A stretch of 64,000 nt of DNA from Forficula auricularia (GCA_024734495.1 JALMQS010000841.1:3100662-3164661), one strand, 5' to 3'. Shown: positions 30,473 through 42,540, counted from the stretch's first letter. The notes: generated by a model not told the origin, from the letters alone. Numbers and translations: made by a program.

Positions 30473-30545
30473 TCCTTTTGTCTGTAATAAAAATAAACTT
30501 TTCTTCGTTCCCTAAATTTAAATTAATGATAATATTTTTTCTTTA
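30473..30545 (+). mobile_element. 5'-truncated copy of the tRNA-derived SINE
   Basis: CCCCGGCTGATCCTTTTGTC through CGTTCCCTAAATTTAAATTA matches the end of the T-arm and the tail of the SINE at 6350-6490. Preceded by a T-run. Confidence 0.65.
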
Positions 30546-30636
30546 ATAAATCATTTTTTTATTCATTTCTAATAAATGTTTTGAATTTTTTTATAAAAAT
30601 TATAGTGCCTGGAGCACCGAGCGATGCTCGGTATCT

Positions 30637-30661
30637 TTATATATATATATATATATATATA
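30637..30661. repeat. (TA)n microsatellite
   Basis: Twelve TA units, preceded by a small perfect hairpin ACCGAGC-GAT-GCTCGGT at 30616-30632. Confidence 0.9.
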
Positions 30662-31163
30662 CAAGAATTGCTCATTTAATAATATAAAATTTATTTCATA
30701 CAAGACTCGTTGAGACCCAAAATAAATTGAATCAAATATTTTCATATTTTAATTACTAATTTAATTTTGATTGTCCTGTGTTTAATGTTTATTCTTTTGG
30801 TTAAAATATGTCATATAACTTTTTAAACCTCAAATACTAATATCATTAAAAAAAACACAAAAAAGATGCTTAAATCTTTACATTAATCATTTAAAAAAAA
30901 ACAAATTCTTCTTAAATGAATCATAAAAAATTGATTTCATTAATAAATATCTTTTATAATAATTTAGATTTTGGAGCACCAGTTAGCTCATCTCTTTGGC
31001 TAGAAATACCAGCATTTTGCGTTCCAACGAGTCAAGCCGAAAACCAGTTACTAGTTATTCGAAAACAATTTCAAAGAAAAATATTTTATTTTAGCTGATA
31101 ATGAGGTAAGTGAAAGTCGCATTCCATGTCAACTAATCTACTAAAGTACTATCAAATTATTAA

Positions 31164-31268
31164 TTTCATTAAAAGAGTATTTATTGGAAATGTTTTCCCC
31201 CTTATAATATTTTGTAACCGAGGTTTCACAGGATCTTCTCTCCTTCTTCAGGGGTTCCAATAAATACT
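31164..31268 (-). ncRNA. Fold-back with degenerate hammerhead-like core
   Basis: Outer inverted ends GAGTATTTATTGGA and TCCAATAAATACTC. Minus strand inside: CTGAAGA (31251-31245), AGGA/TCCT stem II, two extra bases, GAA, ACCT, C, then GG pairing back to CC before the core. Core residues fit; stem joints are imperfect. Confidence 0.35.
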
Positions 31269-31439
31269 CTATTCATAAAGAGAAACAAAGAGATTGTTCT
31301 CTGCTTGATGCAAATAAACATACACACATATATATCAAATATATATAATGTATATATATTATTAATTTGTTTCTCCTTATGAATCAACAACTCTGCTACT
31401 CTCGGCAAAATAAAAACTTTTCACTTAAATACTCTTTTA

Positions 31440-32566
31440 TTGGAAATGATCTCTTATTTATTTCTGGACTGTCTTCCATCTAATCCTGAGCTATAAATAC
31501 TGTATATCAGTCCATCTCCAAAGAAAAACTTCTAACGTATTTTTTTTTAGATATTTAATCAAATTGGGCTAATGGTTCTGTGTCACTTTGAACTAAGGGG
31601 CTGATACAAAATAAGTAGATGTGTAAATTGAAAATAAGTTTTAAAATCTTGATATGCAGTTTGAAGACAATTTTTAAAATATTGAAAAACCCTCTCCACT
31701 CTTCTCCCTCTTTAACTGAGATATATGGAGAGCGAACATGTCATTTAAATCATTTATAACTTCCCAGATAGCAATTGGACTTGCCGCAAACTTAACTTTT
31801 GTTTGAATTTAAATTGTCATGTCAAATATGACAAGATAAGTTTGTTGTAATTTTGCAGCAATCTTGAATGTTCAAGGGTGAATTATTAAGTTTTTATCTA
31901 ACTTGCTACAAACTTGCTTACTTGCTTGTTCGTTGGCGCCATCTAGCCACAAATATATTAATCCTTTAGTCTATGTTTAACCGTTAAACTGTCAATCTAG
32001 TTTATTTTTAATATAACAATTATAAACATTTCCTAAAAAAAGTAACTACTTTTTTAATCTAGAATTCAAACGGGCGGAATACTTGCGAGGTATTATTAAA
32101 ATTATTATGAATTAAAATTAAAATTATTTTTATTTAATTCTAGAGTGTGGCTTACATGTCTCGAAAATCGAATGGACTTTTTTTTTAATGATATTGATGA
32201 GAGAAGGAGATACACCAGAAGGTGGATCCCCTAAAGGCTTGTATGGGCTGGCCCCTCAATCGTGAAAAGAACAGAGTAGAAGGAAAAGAAGCCGGGATCA
32301 CGAACCAATCTCAGAAACTTAGATACAATTCAATATCCAATTTACTAAGGTTTTAGGGGCTTCGAGCAGTGGTAAATTCTCCGCGCGATATTCAAAATAA
32401 ACAACTTATATACCTAAATATATAAGAAATAAAAGAAATATCAGTTTATTTATACATTGACATATAAGCTCCAAAATCCTTATTTTATTATCAATAGTTT
32501 TATATACATATATGATAATACATATTATTTTTCAAGAAATCTAAATAAATAACAGAGAAAGAGGTT
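31440..32566 (+). other. Upstream region of the candidate gene at 32567
   Basis: AT-rich. 32215-32330 is less so and has ATCGTGAAAAGAACAGAG, loosely like the dispersed repeat at 20806. A GC-richer CGAGCAGTGGTAAATTCTCCGCGCGATA-like patch near 32360-32390 could be promoter-proximal. No exon recognised. Confidence 0.35.
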
Positions 32567-32710
32567 ATGGGTAAGTTTTCCACTTTTAATTTATTATAAT
32601 TTAATGTTTTTTTATTTTTTTGAACTTAAGATTCTTCTATTAAATCTCTATTTTTATATCTACTGTACTGAAATATTTTTGCTTTATCCATAGGGAAGTT
32701 CAACAAGAAG
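32567..32710 (+). CDS. Candidate 5' end of an unidentified gene (two small exons)
   Basis: ATGG at 32567-32570 is followed by a consensus GTAAGT donor. At 32694 a CATAG acceptor opens a 17-nt exon GGAAGTTCAACAAGAAG followed by another GTAAGT donor. Joined they read MGKFNKK, phase 0. Two strong GTAAGT donors around an in-phase microexon are unlikely by chance, but no downstream exon could be found and the peptide is too short to identify. Confidence 0.4.
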
Positions 32711-33252
32711 GTAAGTTTTAGATTACATTGGTACCCTCTACCAGGCAACATCGATTGGAATTTTAAAAGACTGTATTGAAATGAATTTATTTACCGATTT
32801 CTCACACTAAATTAATTAGATCATCGCATAACATTTTTTAAAACTTTTAGATTCAAATAAAATGACTTTTTCATTAAAAATCTATAACCTGTAATTTTTT
32901 GATCTTCATCCAAATTTTACAAATAACTTTTTTACAACAATTCAAATCAAATTAAATTACTTTATAATTTAAATTCGTTAACCTTATTTTGGTCTGCTTC
33001 ATTCGAGTTTCTCAAAATTTTACAATTAGCTTTCTTAAGAGCTTATGAAATTTGGAATCAAATTAAATGACTTTTTATTAAAAACCGTTAACGCCATTTT
33101 GGTCTGTTTCATCTGATTCCACCAAATTTTACAATTAACATTTTTATACCATTTATCGAATGGTAGTAAAACTGAAATTCGGTTTGCAAGTTTGTAGTAA
33201 TAAACCAAGGCCATAGCTAGCGGGGCAGGGGGATCACCATGGTTTGATCTCC

Positions 33253-33430
33253 CAGGGGCGGTCCCAGACTTTTTTTTTTTTTTTTTTTTTTGGGGGGGGG
33301 GGGTTATGTACTGGGGACGTTATGTTTGATATAACTATCTTACAAAATTAAGACCTTTTTTTTGTTTTGAAAACGATTTGGGGCAGTGGGGGGTCATGAC
33401 CCCATGATCCCCACCCTGGAACCGCCCTTG
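33253..33430. mobile_element. hAT-like MITE
   Basis: CAGGGGCGGTCCCAG at the left and CTGGAACCGCCCTTG at the right are inverted with two mismatches, as in many hAT elements. Inside is a T(23)G(11) run at about 33271-33303 and a short palindrome GGGGTCATGACCCC. No clear 8-bp target duplication. Confidence 0.55.
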
Positions 33431-33668
33431 CCAAAAAAGAGAAAACGCGTTACTATGAATAATCAATAGAAAATACTAAAACTAAATATAATAGATACTT
33501 TAACTTCATTTATTCTAGAGAAAATCATTAGAAAACAGACCTCAAAATAAGATAATACCATATCTAGTAAGTATAATATGCTTAACCCACAAATACCTCT
33601 CCGAAATTTTTTCTGACTACGGCCTTGTGAAAACTGAATCTTTGTGCCATGTTTCAGTTTTTTTTTTT

Positions 33669-33872
33669 GTCTTTAAAATCTTTAAACGTCTCTATCTCCG
33701 TAAATAATGGTCTGAGAGCCTAAAAACAATCGAATTTATAAGATTTTTAAAAAATTTCTGAAAGTTTTTTGTCTTTAAAATCTTTAAACGTCTCTGTCTC
33801 TGTAAATAATGGTCTGAGAGCCTTAAAACAATCGAATTTACAAGATTTTTTAAAAATTTCTTAAATTTTTTT
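33669..33872. repeat. Tandem duplication, period 102 bp
   Basis: Two copies starting GTCTTTAAAATCTTTAAACG at 33669 and 33771, about 93% alike, containing AATAATGGTCTGAGAGCC. A third copy is only begun at 33873. Confidence 0.85.
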
Positions 33873-35053
33873 GTCTTTCCATTTTTGCGTAAAACATTGC
33901 AGAGTCCGCTGACTGAGAACAATTGCCTTCTCACCTCGACAGGCGTAACTCGCTGTGGCGAGACCGCGTGGGATATATATTCTCATTGCCTTAAACTCGC
34001 AAATTCTCGGTGCCTATTAGCCCAGTAAATAGAGGATCCAAAAAGTGGTTCAGCTTACATTAATTGTTGGAAAATATTTTTTTTCTAGGATCGTTTGGTA
34101 TGGTGTGGGTATGCCAAATCTAGGTTTGCAACCTCGAAAGTGTGGGGAACAACTTTTGGTGGCCGAAAAACCTCGATATTTTCGGACTTTTTCCAGTTTT
34201 TCGCTTATAACTCGAAAACGGTCCATATTTTGAAAATAACAGTCCTATAGTAAATTAAAGAGGACTAAATTTTGCGTCGATTAATAAAAAGAAATGCAAA
34301 ATTGGTCCAGTAGTTCGATTTTTAATGGGGATCCAAAAAACAGCCCTCCGGATCACTTTTGAGAACTTAGTATCCCAAAGCACGCACTTTTTTCGATTTT
34401 TTCCCATTTTGACCATGAAGGAGCACGTTAACGACAAATACCACTTTATACATTTTTAAACTAGATTAAATTTGCTACAATTTAATCAAAGTTCCATCTT
34501 AATTGGATAATGGCAATCTGTGCCGCAATGAGGTTGAAGTTTTGAAAAAGTGCAATTTTTTGCAAAAAATCGCAGTTTTTCCTTCATAAAATGAAAATCA
34601 CTGATCCTAGAAACTTGATTCTTATCTCATTATGTAGGAAATCTTATTGACTTGAACGTGTACTTGGACAACTTTTTTGATAAAATTCTTAGATTTATAG
34701 ATATCCAGCATTTTCCATGACGCTTTTGAAGATTCGGATCATATCCTGTCCGGAAAATTTCGTTTTGATATTCACACTTGTTTTGGAACTAGAGCAAAAT
34801 TTGGTAACGTACTAACGGTTAGGAGGTAGATATTCCTAACGAACTAACAGACATTTTGACAAAATAATTAATATCACGTCAATCATAATTTTTTCGATCT
34901 TCAGTCATTTGAGCTTTTTGTCGACCAAAACGCCACAGTTTCGCACAATATTTTTTTTTTATCAAAATAGTTTCAGCCGTTTTTAAAATATTTCGAAAAA
35001 CCAAAGCAAAAAACCCCACCTTTTTCATGCACGATTATATTACTTGACCTTAC
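33873..35053. other. Unclassified region
   Basis: AT-rich with scattered CGAAAA-type motifs, possibly the interior of an old DNA element. No ORF with family resemblance and no inverted ends found. Confidence 0.35.
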
Positions 35054-35184
35054 CCTGTATGGCACTGGTTTCCAACCTTGGGTACGAAGGGCAGAGACAT
35101 TTCTTCGATGAGCTAGCGAGTCGGTGAGGGTTTAATCTTCAATTAGCCTGACGGCTCGTCTGTAACTTTATCGAAGAAAATAAT

Positions 35185-35608
35185 TTGTCAATAAAAGACG
35201 ATGTGATGAGCGACATTATAAAACATCTAACATCAACTTTTGAATGTTTCCAAAATTATTTTCGTGAAGATCTCACAGGTCCAAATTGGATTCGAAATCC
35301 TTTCGCATTCACAACGGGGGTTCCCGACGATGTGATTGAAAAAGAATCTTTTACATACCTTAGCAGTGACAGTGGATTAAAATTAAGCTTTCAGAGCTCC
35401 AACCTATTCACTTTTTGGCTATCTATTCGTAAAGAATACCCTGAAGTTTCTTGCCAAGCAGTAAAATTTTTATTCCAAATTTCCGACGACATATTTATGT
35501 GAAAGAAAATTTTCTGCAATGACTGAATGAAACCAAATATAGAACTTGACATTGAATCGGATCTTCGCCTTAAACTGACAACATTGAGCCCGATTTTACT
35601 TCTTTAGT
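35185..35608 (+). pseudogene. hAT transposase C-terminal fragment
   Basis: Open frame 35185-35502 encodes WIRNPFAFTTGVPDDVIEKE, SDSGLKLSFQSSNLFTFWLS and IRKEYPEVSCQAVKFLFQIS, the dimerisation region of ZBED/FAM200-like hAT transposases. A small deletion then shifts the frame. CERKFSAMTE and, in another frame, IESDLRLKLTTLSP complete the usual tail. Confidence 0.85.
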
Positions 35609-35612
35609 TAAT

Positions 35613-36062
35613 AACTAGCTTCAAGGACCGACTTCGGTGGGCCTCTTGCTAGCCAAGGGGCTTCGCCCCCTGGAACCCCCGTCACTTAAACACTCCATCT
35701 CCTCCATCTGCAACCACTCTCCATCCCACCGACCTTCTCCCCAACCACGGAACTTCTACCCGGCCTCTGATCACTCTCCAATCCAGTAAACCTACCCCCT
35801 GGACTCCGCATCACCTGGACCACAACCCCCACCCCTGAGACATACAAACATAGAAACATCATACAGAGACAGGGTCAAATGCCCTTTAGTAGTATGTGAT
35901 GATATAGGTACAGACACAGGGACAAATGTCCTTTAGTAGCCCCCTGGACTCCTCACCTTTTCCCTGGACCCCACCTTTCAACCCCTGGTGGGACGGACAT
36001 AGATAGGTAGGTAGTTACAGAGGCAGGCACAAATGCCCTTTAGTAGTATATGATAAACAGGC
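35613..36062. repeat. GC-richer inserted repeat with internal units
   Basis: Opens CTAGCTTCAAGGACCGACTT CGG and GCCTCTTGCTAGCC, a head shared with 56395-56455. Then a C-rich stretch of CCCCTGGA-type phrases, and three copies of AATGCCCTTTAGTAGTAT-type units near 35877, 35925 and 36028. Class unknown. Confidence 0.6.
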
Positions 36063-36439
36063 CAATCTGTCACTAATTATATATTTTTTAAAGTGATTAG
36101 CTATTAAATTTTATGTATATGTTTAGCAATAAAAATATATCCCAAGTTACTTGTCTTTATTACACATGTTCTCCATTGCATTTTATTCCCCATTTCAAAA
36201 TTTTCGGTCTACTGGTACGTCATCAAATTGTTTACAACGTACAGGTAAGGTACTATAAAAAGGTTGGGAACCCCTGCTGTATGGTAAAGTAAAAGGGCTT
36301 AATTTTTAGGAACGCTTTCAAATTTTTTTTTATTTTTTCGTATGGTAAAAAATTATTTTGCCGTTCCCATATCTCTGCCGCCCGATTAACCCTTATGGAA
36401 GTAAATACACTCCTGATTTTAATATTAATACACTAGAGA

Positions 36440-36910
36440 ATAATCTTTCGCCAGGTAGATAAAAGATGTCGCCAGGTGGAATTGTAGGTGGGGACTGGTC
36501 GGCCAACCGGGAACATTGACACCTGGCGCTAGCCGGTTGTCTGGTTGCTTGGTTTCTGTTAGCTGTTGCCTGTGGCCGCTGCTCTTGCCTGTTTTACCTT
36601 CTGTTGATTGAGCTCTATTGCGAGGCAGCCAGTACCTCGACAGGTGTCTGTCTGTCTTGGATTTCCATTATTCGCCCATCCTATTCTTCATTTCTCCGTC
36701 ATCCTCTTGATCTAGTGAATAATATTTGAATGGATATCCACTGTGGAATAATAATAGTTCCAGTGATTTAAGTGAATAGTGATTTTTTAAAGTTAATTTT
36801 TATTAATGCCAAGCAAAATGGACCGGTGACCGATGCTGCACGTATGGAATCGCTTCGAGTTAAATTAAAATCCAAAAACTTAATTGGCTAGTTCATTTCT
36901 CAACATTACA
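36440..36910 (+). other. GC-balanced patch, possible non-coding first exon
   Basis: Base composition is much less AT-rich than the surroundings. It ends in AACATTACAG|GTGAAT, an acceptable donor. No long ORF. TCGCCAGGT is repeated at 36452 and 36472. Could be a 5' UTR exon with promoter of a plus-strand gene, or an unrecognised repeat. Confidence 0.3.
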
Positions 36911-39900
36911 GGTGAATATTAAAAATGAATTAATATATATATACTTATGTATTTACCTATAACATTATAAGCTATTGTAGAAATGGTATAATTTTAACGA
37001 TGACTTAAATGCAAATTTACGTAATTAATCAGCAGTCAAATGATTATTATTTTTCCAGTTTTATTTTATGAAAATTTTCATTATATTGTATATAATTTTA
37101 AATCAATTTTTTCATTAAAAACTTTATAATTTTGCCCAAAATTGTTAAATTAAGAAAAATTTCTTCTAAAACCCCTTGAATTAAATTTTTTCGTGAAATA
37201 TTTAAATTAATTCACAATTTCCTGATAAACGATACTAATGCTCGAAACATCGTGTGAGTCTCATTAAAAAGATATATAGGTATGTTCAATTTTTTATTTA
37301 TTTTTATATTTTTAGTTTACGTTTTTTTAGTCAGATTGTCTGAAATATTTTTTGTATTAGATCACCCATGACGAAATTGCAAAATTAAATTTTTTGATAT
37401 TATCTCGACGTTTCGGTCATCAATTATTGGAAAATATATGTATATAAATGGGCGAGTTAATGAATATTTGGCCTTCATAATCAATAGTTCGATGACTTGA
37501 GAGTTTAATCAGCTCAGTCAAAAATATTTTTGAGGAGGGGACTGCCATCCATTAACTTTTAATTTACACACATATATATAGGTACTAGTATGTACCATAT
37601 ATATACAAATATTTGCATATACCCTATACCTATATATATATTTTCATTTAATATAATATAATAATCTAGAGTCGATTGTTGCGTCAAACGAGTATAACGC
37701 CAGATTACACTCTCTGGTGATGAATCTAAAATCTATAATATTCGGTCATAAATTTCAAGAGGGGCGTCAGCCACCGTGGATACACGCTTGACTAACTATT
37801 GGACTCTTCACTAATTTAGAAATTCACTTAAAAATACATGTATAAAATGTTTTAATATTTAACGAATTGGGGTTTATTTTCACTTGAAATATTTTACTTT
37901 AGAAGAAATAAAGAAAGTATGGGTTTTCATATTTATTTGGCCATGGTAATGGGTTCGAAAATTCTCACTATTTCATTTATATTGATGGAATACAAGGTCG
38001 TAGCATAAAGGGATTAGAAAATGTAAGGAATTTAGAAATAGAGAAAAAAAATTTTTGATTAAAAAAAATCTTAATCTATTTTTTTAAAGAATAATTAAAA
38101 ATTTAAATTATTACATCTTTTTATTCAGGGGAGGTAGAGGTAATTTAAAAATTTATTAGTATTGTGAGAAATAGAAATCACGCCTTGCTAGAATTTATAT
38201 TTAAAATTTTTTTTTTATAATCTTAAAAAACCTCACATTAAGAAGAATTTAAGATTTAAGAATTTTATCAAAGATATGTGATTTGTTTGGAATTATTTCA
38301 TGTCAAACTGGATCGCCTTCTCGAGAAGTGCCAAACATGCATTCTGAACAGTTGGCTTATTCCTAAAGACGAAATCCTTTCGGCATATACGTATATGCAG
38401 ATCATTAAATATTACCTACTATATATGTATAATGTATATATTCCATTCTGAGAGAGCAATCCCTTCTTACATTAAATCAAATATATTTCATAAAATCTTT
38501 GATTTGAACTTCAAATTCTTCTTAAATATAGTAGTTCAATTACGGCTTGTATGTAGTTAAGTTGGAATTTTGAAAATACCATCTTTTTTAAAAATTCAAA
38601 AAACTCACCTCTTTTAATTTGCAATTAAAAAAATTTCTTTTCTAAAATATTTAATTAATTTTTCTAATAAAGAATGTTTAGATAAAATCGAAAAACATTC
38701 ATTTCTAAACATCATCCTTTATGAATTTCAAAACTAAATGAAAATACCTATTGTGTTCCTTTTTAAGCTTAAAAAAAAACTTTTTTTCAATTTTTCCTTT
38801 TTAATTGAAAATTTTCCATTGATAAAGGGAGAAATTCTACCGAAACCTTTGGATTTAATTAAACATAATATTATAAAAGATTTGTATTTATTATTCCTAT
38901 TTAATTTTAATAAACATATAAATTTTATAATATATAATACTTTTTTACTAAATAATTTAACGCTAATGCAGAAGAGAGATAAATTTATAGGTAGGTATAG
39001 AATTTTTTTTTTCAAAATTCAATTAATCTAACATTTTTCGAGAAAATTTTCCCTCTAATTATACGAATAAGTTTTAAATTATGTTTGTGTGGTTGTATGG
39101 GCATATATATTTTTTTAATCAAAATTATTTGATACCATTGAGAAAGATAGTCGGTGTTAGATGAAGCGGGAGAGTAAAAACAAGAAATAAACATCATCTT
39201 TTCTAATAGAAATTGGTACAGTGAAGTGGGTCAGCGGTGTCCGACTCTCAGACTCAAAATATTGTTTCAAGGGAAAATATTTGGAGATATTTAATCAAAC
39301 TTTCTATCTACTAACTAAAATAAAAGTATTTTTTTTATTATTATTATAAACTATTTGATTAAGATTTGTAAATTAATAAATAAATAAGAAAACTAGTAAA
39401 AATCATTTTTCTGACAAATTTCCGTAGTCATTTTATCAATAACAAATATCTATAGAAAATTATGTTATATTAAATTTTATGGAATATTTGTTTATTTCTG
39501 TTCTGGAATTTATTGAAATTAGTTTTTCCCAGCGGTTCTCATTCGTTAACGATGATGGTACGAGGCATGTATCAAGCCTTATTTTTCGTAGGTTCGAAAT
39601 ATATCGAGTCAAATATTTAAATATATTTTGTTTTAGTTTTGTGAAACTCACCTTGCTTAAAGCACCTCAATTAAAGACGTTGATTTTTTTCTAATTTTCT
39701 GCATTTTTGAACCCGAAGTTATAATAAAACTAGAAATTCAAAAATCTAATCGAAAATATTTGAAAATACAAACTCTTTGGCATCAGAACGAACTTTCTAT
39801 GACTTATATTGTTATAGGAGTTATCGTGACCATTGGAATGTAGGCACCTAGGAAAAAAAAGCATGATTGAAAATGAATTTTCTTCCGATCTGAGATATTT

Positions 39901-40325
39901 CTGAACACAATAATTCGAGTGAATTCAATAGCTCACCGCGACCGAATGTAGTGAGTGAAAAATGTGCGAAAATACGATTTTAAGCGAACTTTATACAAAA
40001 TAGTCTAATAGAGGGAACTTCATAAAAATAATATTTTAAGAGATATTAATTATTTAATCAAAAAATCTCTAGATTTGTTCGTGAGTAGCTATGTTTCGTA
40101 TGCGCTCTACCTCAAAAAAACAAGGAAAAATCGAAAAATTTGAAATGTAAAACTTGCCTCATCTTCGGTCTATTAATACAAATTTCAAATGGAGATTTAA
40201 GAGAGTTTCAGTTAGAATATTGAATTCATATTAAACTGAACATGATGGCAGATCTATCGAAACTATAGTCTCAAATTAATAACACGAAAAACGTGGATGT
40301 ATGTACCAGGGACGTACCCAGGGAT
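36911..40325. other. Long AT-rich region without recognised genes
   Basis: Contains many short TA runs, a small palindrome around GGTACTAGTATGTACC near 37579, a T-rich patch at 38700-39030 open on both strands by composition only, and GACGTTTCGGTCATCA at about 37410. No exon or element boundary supported. Confidence 0.4.
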
Positions 40326-41019
40326 AGGGGGCCATCCATAAATTATGTCACACGAATTTCATGATTTTTGCGACTCCCCCCCCCCCCCCGTCCTTGTCGC
40401 ATGTGGTCACGTTCATGTGACCCCCATCCCCTGGTGTGACGTCACATATTTTGCAATTTTAAATTTAGAAATTATTAAATTAAAACAGCACTTCCAAAAT
40501 TATTTATATATTTCTATTTAAAACAGTGGCGTGCGGTCCATGGGTGCTGTGGATGCGGCGCATCCCTAAAATTTTAAACATTTAGAGTATTTTCATAAAT
40601 ACATATATAAGGTCAATTTCAAAATTTCATCTTTAAATTTTCAAATTATTATCCGTTATTTAAAATATTTCTATAAAAAACATTTTTTTGTTTTGAAAAG
40701 TACTTATATTGGGTCTCGAAATGAAATAAAATTGTTGCATAGTTTCGAGGGGCAATTAAAATGAATGATTTTTCCGAAAAGGGTGCCGATAGAAGGTTTG
40801 AAGTCCCTGCCTGGTAGATACATCTTCCATTTCAAGCATGTCATGGACAAGTCTTGACGAGTTTTAGTCGAAAATAAAAATTGTTCTCGCTGAGGAACTA
40901 ATATTATTACAAATTACAATACTTGACCATATACCATGTATGGTAAAGTAAAACTATTATTATAAAAAAAGAGAATCTTTGGAATAATATATTTGTAAGA
41001 ATTCTCAATATATAATAAG

Positions 41020-41225
41020 TAAAAAATATATTTTTCTAGGTGGCTTTCACAAATAAAACAAATATATGTTTTCTTTTGTAACTCCTGATGATGGGCTCAT
41101 AACCCGAAATATATATCGAGATAAAAACTCAAAACATATATTTGTTTTATTTGTGAAACCCACCTAGAAAAATATATTTTTTACTTATTATCTATTAAAA
41201 TGTTTCACCTAGAACCGACACCAAA
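41020..41225 (+). mobile_element. Fold-back element capped by a hammerhead-like core
   Basis: Arms of about 60 bp (AAGTAAAAAATATATTTTTC and AAATAAAACAAATATATGTT, each repeated inverted on the right). The loop at 41082-41120 carries the hammerhead-like motif, so the arms are an extended stem I. The flank ATTAAAATGTTTCACCTAGA recurs inverted at about 4515. Confidence 0.7.
41082..41120 (+). ncRNA. Hammerhead-ribozyme-like core
   Basis: CTC (41082-41084), CTGATGA (41085-41091), T, GGG-loop-CCC, GAA (41106-41108), ATATATAT as a minimal stem III, C (41117), then GAG pairing with CTC. All invariant core bases are present. Stem I is extended by the fold-back arms (TTTT/AAAA after an internal loop). 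Position 10.1 is T rather than G. Confidence 0.45.
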
Positions 41226-41747
41226 TTCTTTAAAGATTATAAATTCTCAATATATAAAATCGGAAATAACTAAGAAATCAATAGACAATAAGTCATAGCT
41301 TGCTAGAATTAATATCTGACTCCTATCCTCACTCATACAAAGCAGTATCTATTTGGGGCGAAGATCCCAAAATATATTTTTTAAAAATCTAATGATAAAT
41401 TTGAAAAATAACGAAAATGATGCCGTATTCGATGAAATTTGCAAAAAAAAGCAAAAATTAAAATAAAATTTCAAAAATTGAAGGTAGTTTTTTGGAAAGC
41501 ATCCCTTGGTTGAAAGGTGTGACGTAATTTGTGGATGGCCCCTAGGGACTAACCACTAGGTGCAAATCCACGAAAATCTACAATAAAATATTATTTAATA
41601 TAAATTTTATTTCAATGATTTTATATTTTATATAATTAATAAGTATTAACAATATGTTATGAAATTTTGGTTTTGTTCTCAAAAAAAAAACTTAGGCTCT
41701 CTCCAAGAAAAATATTTAAAGTACCACCAGACACTGGTATATGTTTG

Positions 41748-41928
41748 CCTAAGGGCCGGTTGTATGTCGCAAAGTAAATGCTTTTTATCACTAACACAGG
41801 GTAGATGGTAAATGGAGGGACTGGGAGTGCCTGGCATCTGATCGGCCATCCCAATCCCTCCATTTACCATCTACCCTCTGTTAGTGGTAAAAACATTTTC
41901 TTTGCAACATACAACCGGCCCTAAGGGA
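41748..41928. mobile_element. Complete palindromic MITE (181 bp)
   Basis: Starts CCTAAGGGCCGGTTGTATGT and ends with the inverse. The arms continue through AAATGGAGGGA/TCCCTCCATTT almost to the centre near 41845. A half copy is at 14185-14293. Confidence 0.8.
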
Positions 41929-42239
41929 CGTACCCAGAGGCTTACTTTCTTCTTCTGAAATTATGTAGATAACAATAAATGTGAATGTGAATTCACAAAA
42001 ATTGAATATAAAATATCTCTTAAAATCTTATTCTAATATTTTTATAAAACCCTGACTTTTTAAAGACGCAAATTATTGCGGAATAGGGATATTTTCTCTT
42101 ATTTACTGCTTAACAAACGTTTTATTCTATAATTTTTGGACTACATCAACAATTGCAATGCCTTATTGTCATTACAGATATGTACAGTTTACGATTGCTT
42201 AACAAAATTAAACAATGGATACATTAAAATAAATATTAC

Positions 42240-42500
42240 AAAATCATTGTATATCTGTAGAGACAAAAATTCTTGATAATTTTTGAGTCTTATGAAGTCC
42301 AAGAAACGATGATTATACAGGAAATAAAAGTCCTTTTCTCAATAATTTGCATCTTCAAAAGGACGATAATGATAATATCTAATAATTCTGATTTTTTTCT
42401 AATAAATTTTAAGTTTACCCATCAAATATATATATTATATATATATTTTGTGAAGCTCTCATTGCATTTATTTAATTTTACTGTTATTAAATAATGTCTG
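42240..42500. repeat. Diverged third copy of the 369-bp repeat
   Basis: TATATCTGTAGAGACAAAAA, TTTTTGAGTCTTATGAAGTC and AAGTCCTTTTCTCAATAATT align with the second half of the units at 3646-4372. Boundaries are vague. Confidence 0.45.
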
Positions 42501-42540
42501 ACCCTGCACCAACACCATGTTCTTTAACAATTCCTTACCA

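Larger units (their letters stand above)
35062..36276 (+). mobile_element. hAT element with 8-bp target duplication
   Basis: Terminal repeats CACTGGTTTCCAACCTT and AAGGTTGGGAACCCCTG. Both sides carry the 8-bp duplication CTGTATGG (35054-35061 and 36277-36284), the hAT hallmark. The left half keeps the 3' end of a transposase; the right half is a GC-richer inserted repeat. Internally deleted relative to ~3-kb autonomous elements. Confidence 0.9.
40526..41510 (+). mobile_element. Copy of a dispersed element (relative at 58256-60395)
   Basis: Head CAGTGGCGTGCGGTCCATGG and GGATGCGGCGCATCCC, and tail AAAATAAAATTTCAAAAATT then GCATCCCTTGGTTGAAA, match 58256-58300 and 60320-60395. CAG start suggests hAT. 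The tail region holds a decayed frame that is open for 55 codons in the other copy. Confidence 0.5.
40326..41552. mobile_element. Inverted-repeat DNA element carrying nested repeats
   Basis: Left end AGGGGGCCATCCATAAATTA TGTCACAC and right end GTGTGACGTAATTTGTGGAT GGCCCCT are inverted. A C(14) run lies at 40378. Inside: a second repeat starting CAGTGGCGTGCGGTCCATGG at 40526, shared with 58256, and the hammerhead fold-back at 41020-41225. No transposase ORF survives. Confidence 0.65.

Noticed and set aside
30916..31098. 60-codon plus frame
   Set aside because: No domain, no splice support and AT-driven composition.
37405..37440. Further hammerhead-like site (minus strand TGATGACCGAAACGTCGAG)
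   Set aside because: First core C is T and stem II is absent, so the fold is not supported.
38734..39031. Opposed 93- and 97-codon frames
   Set aside because: Phe/Lys/Ile-rich translations of AT-rich DNA with no domain pattern.
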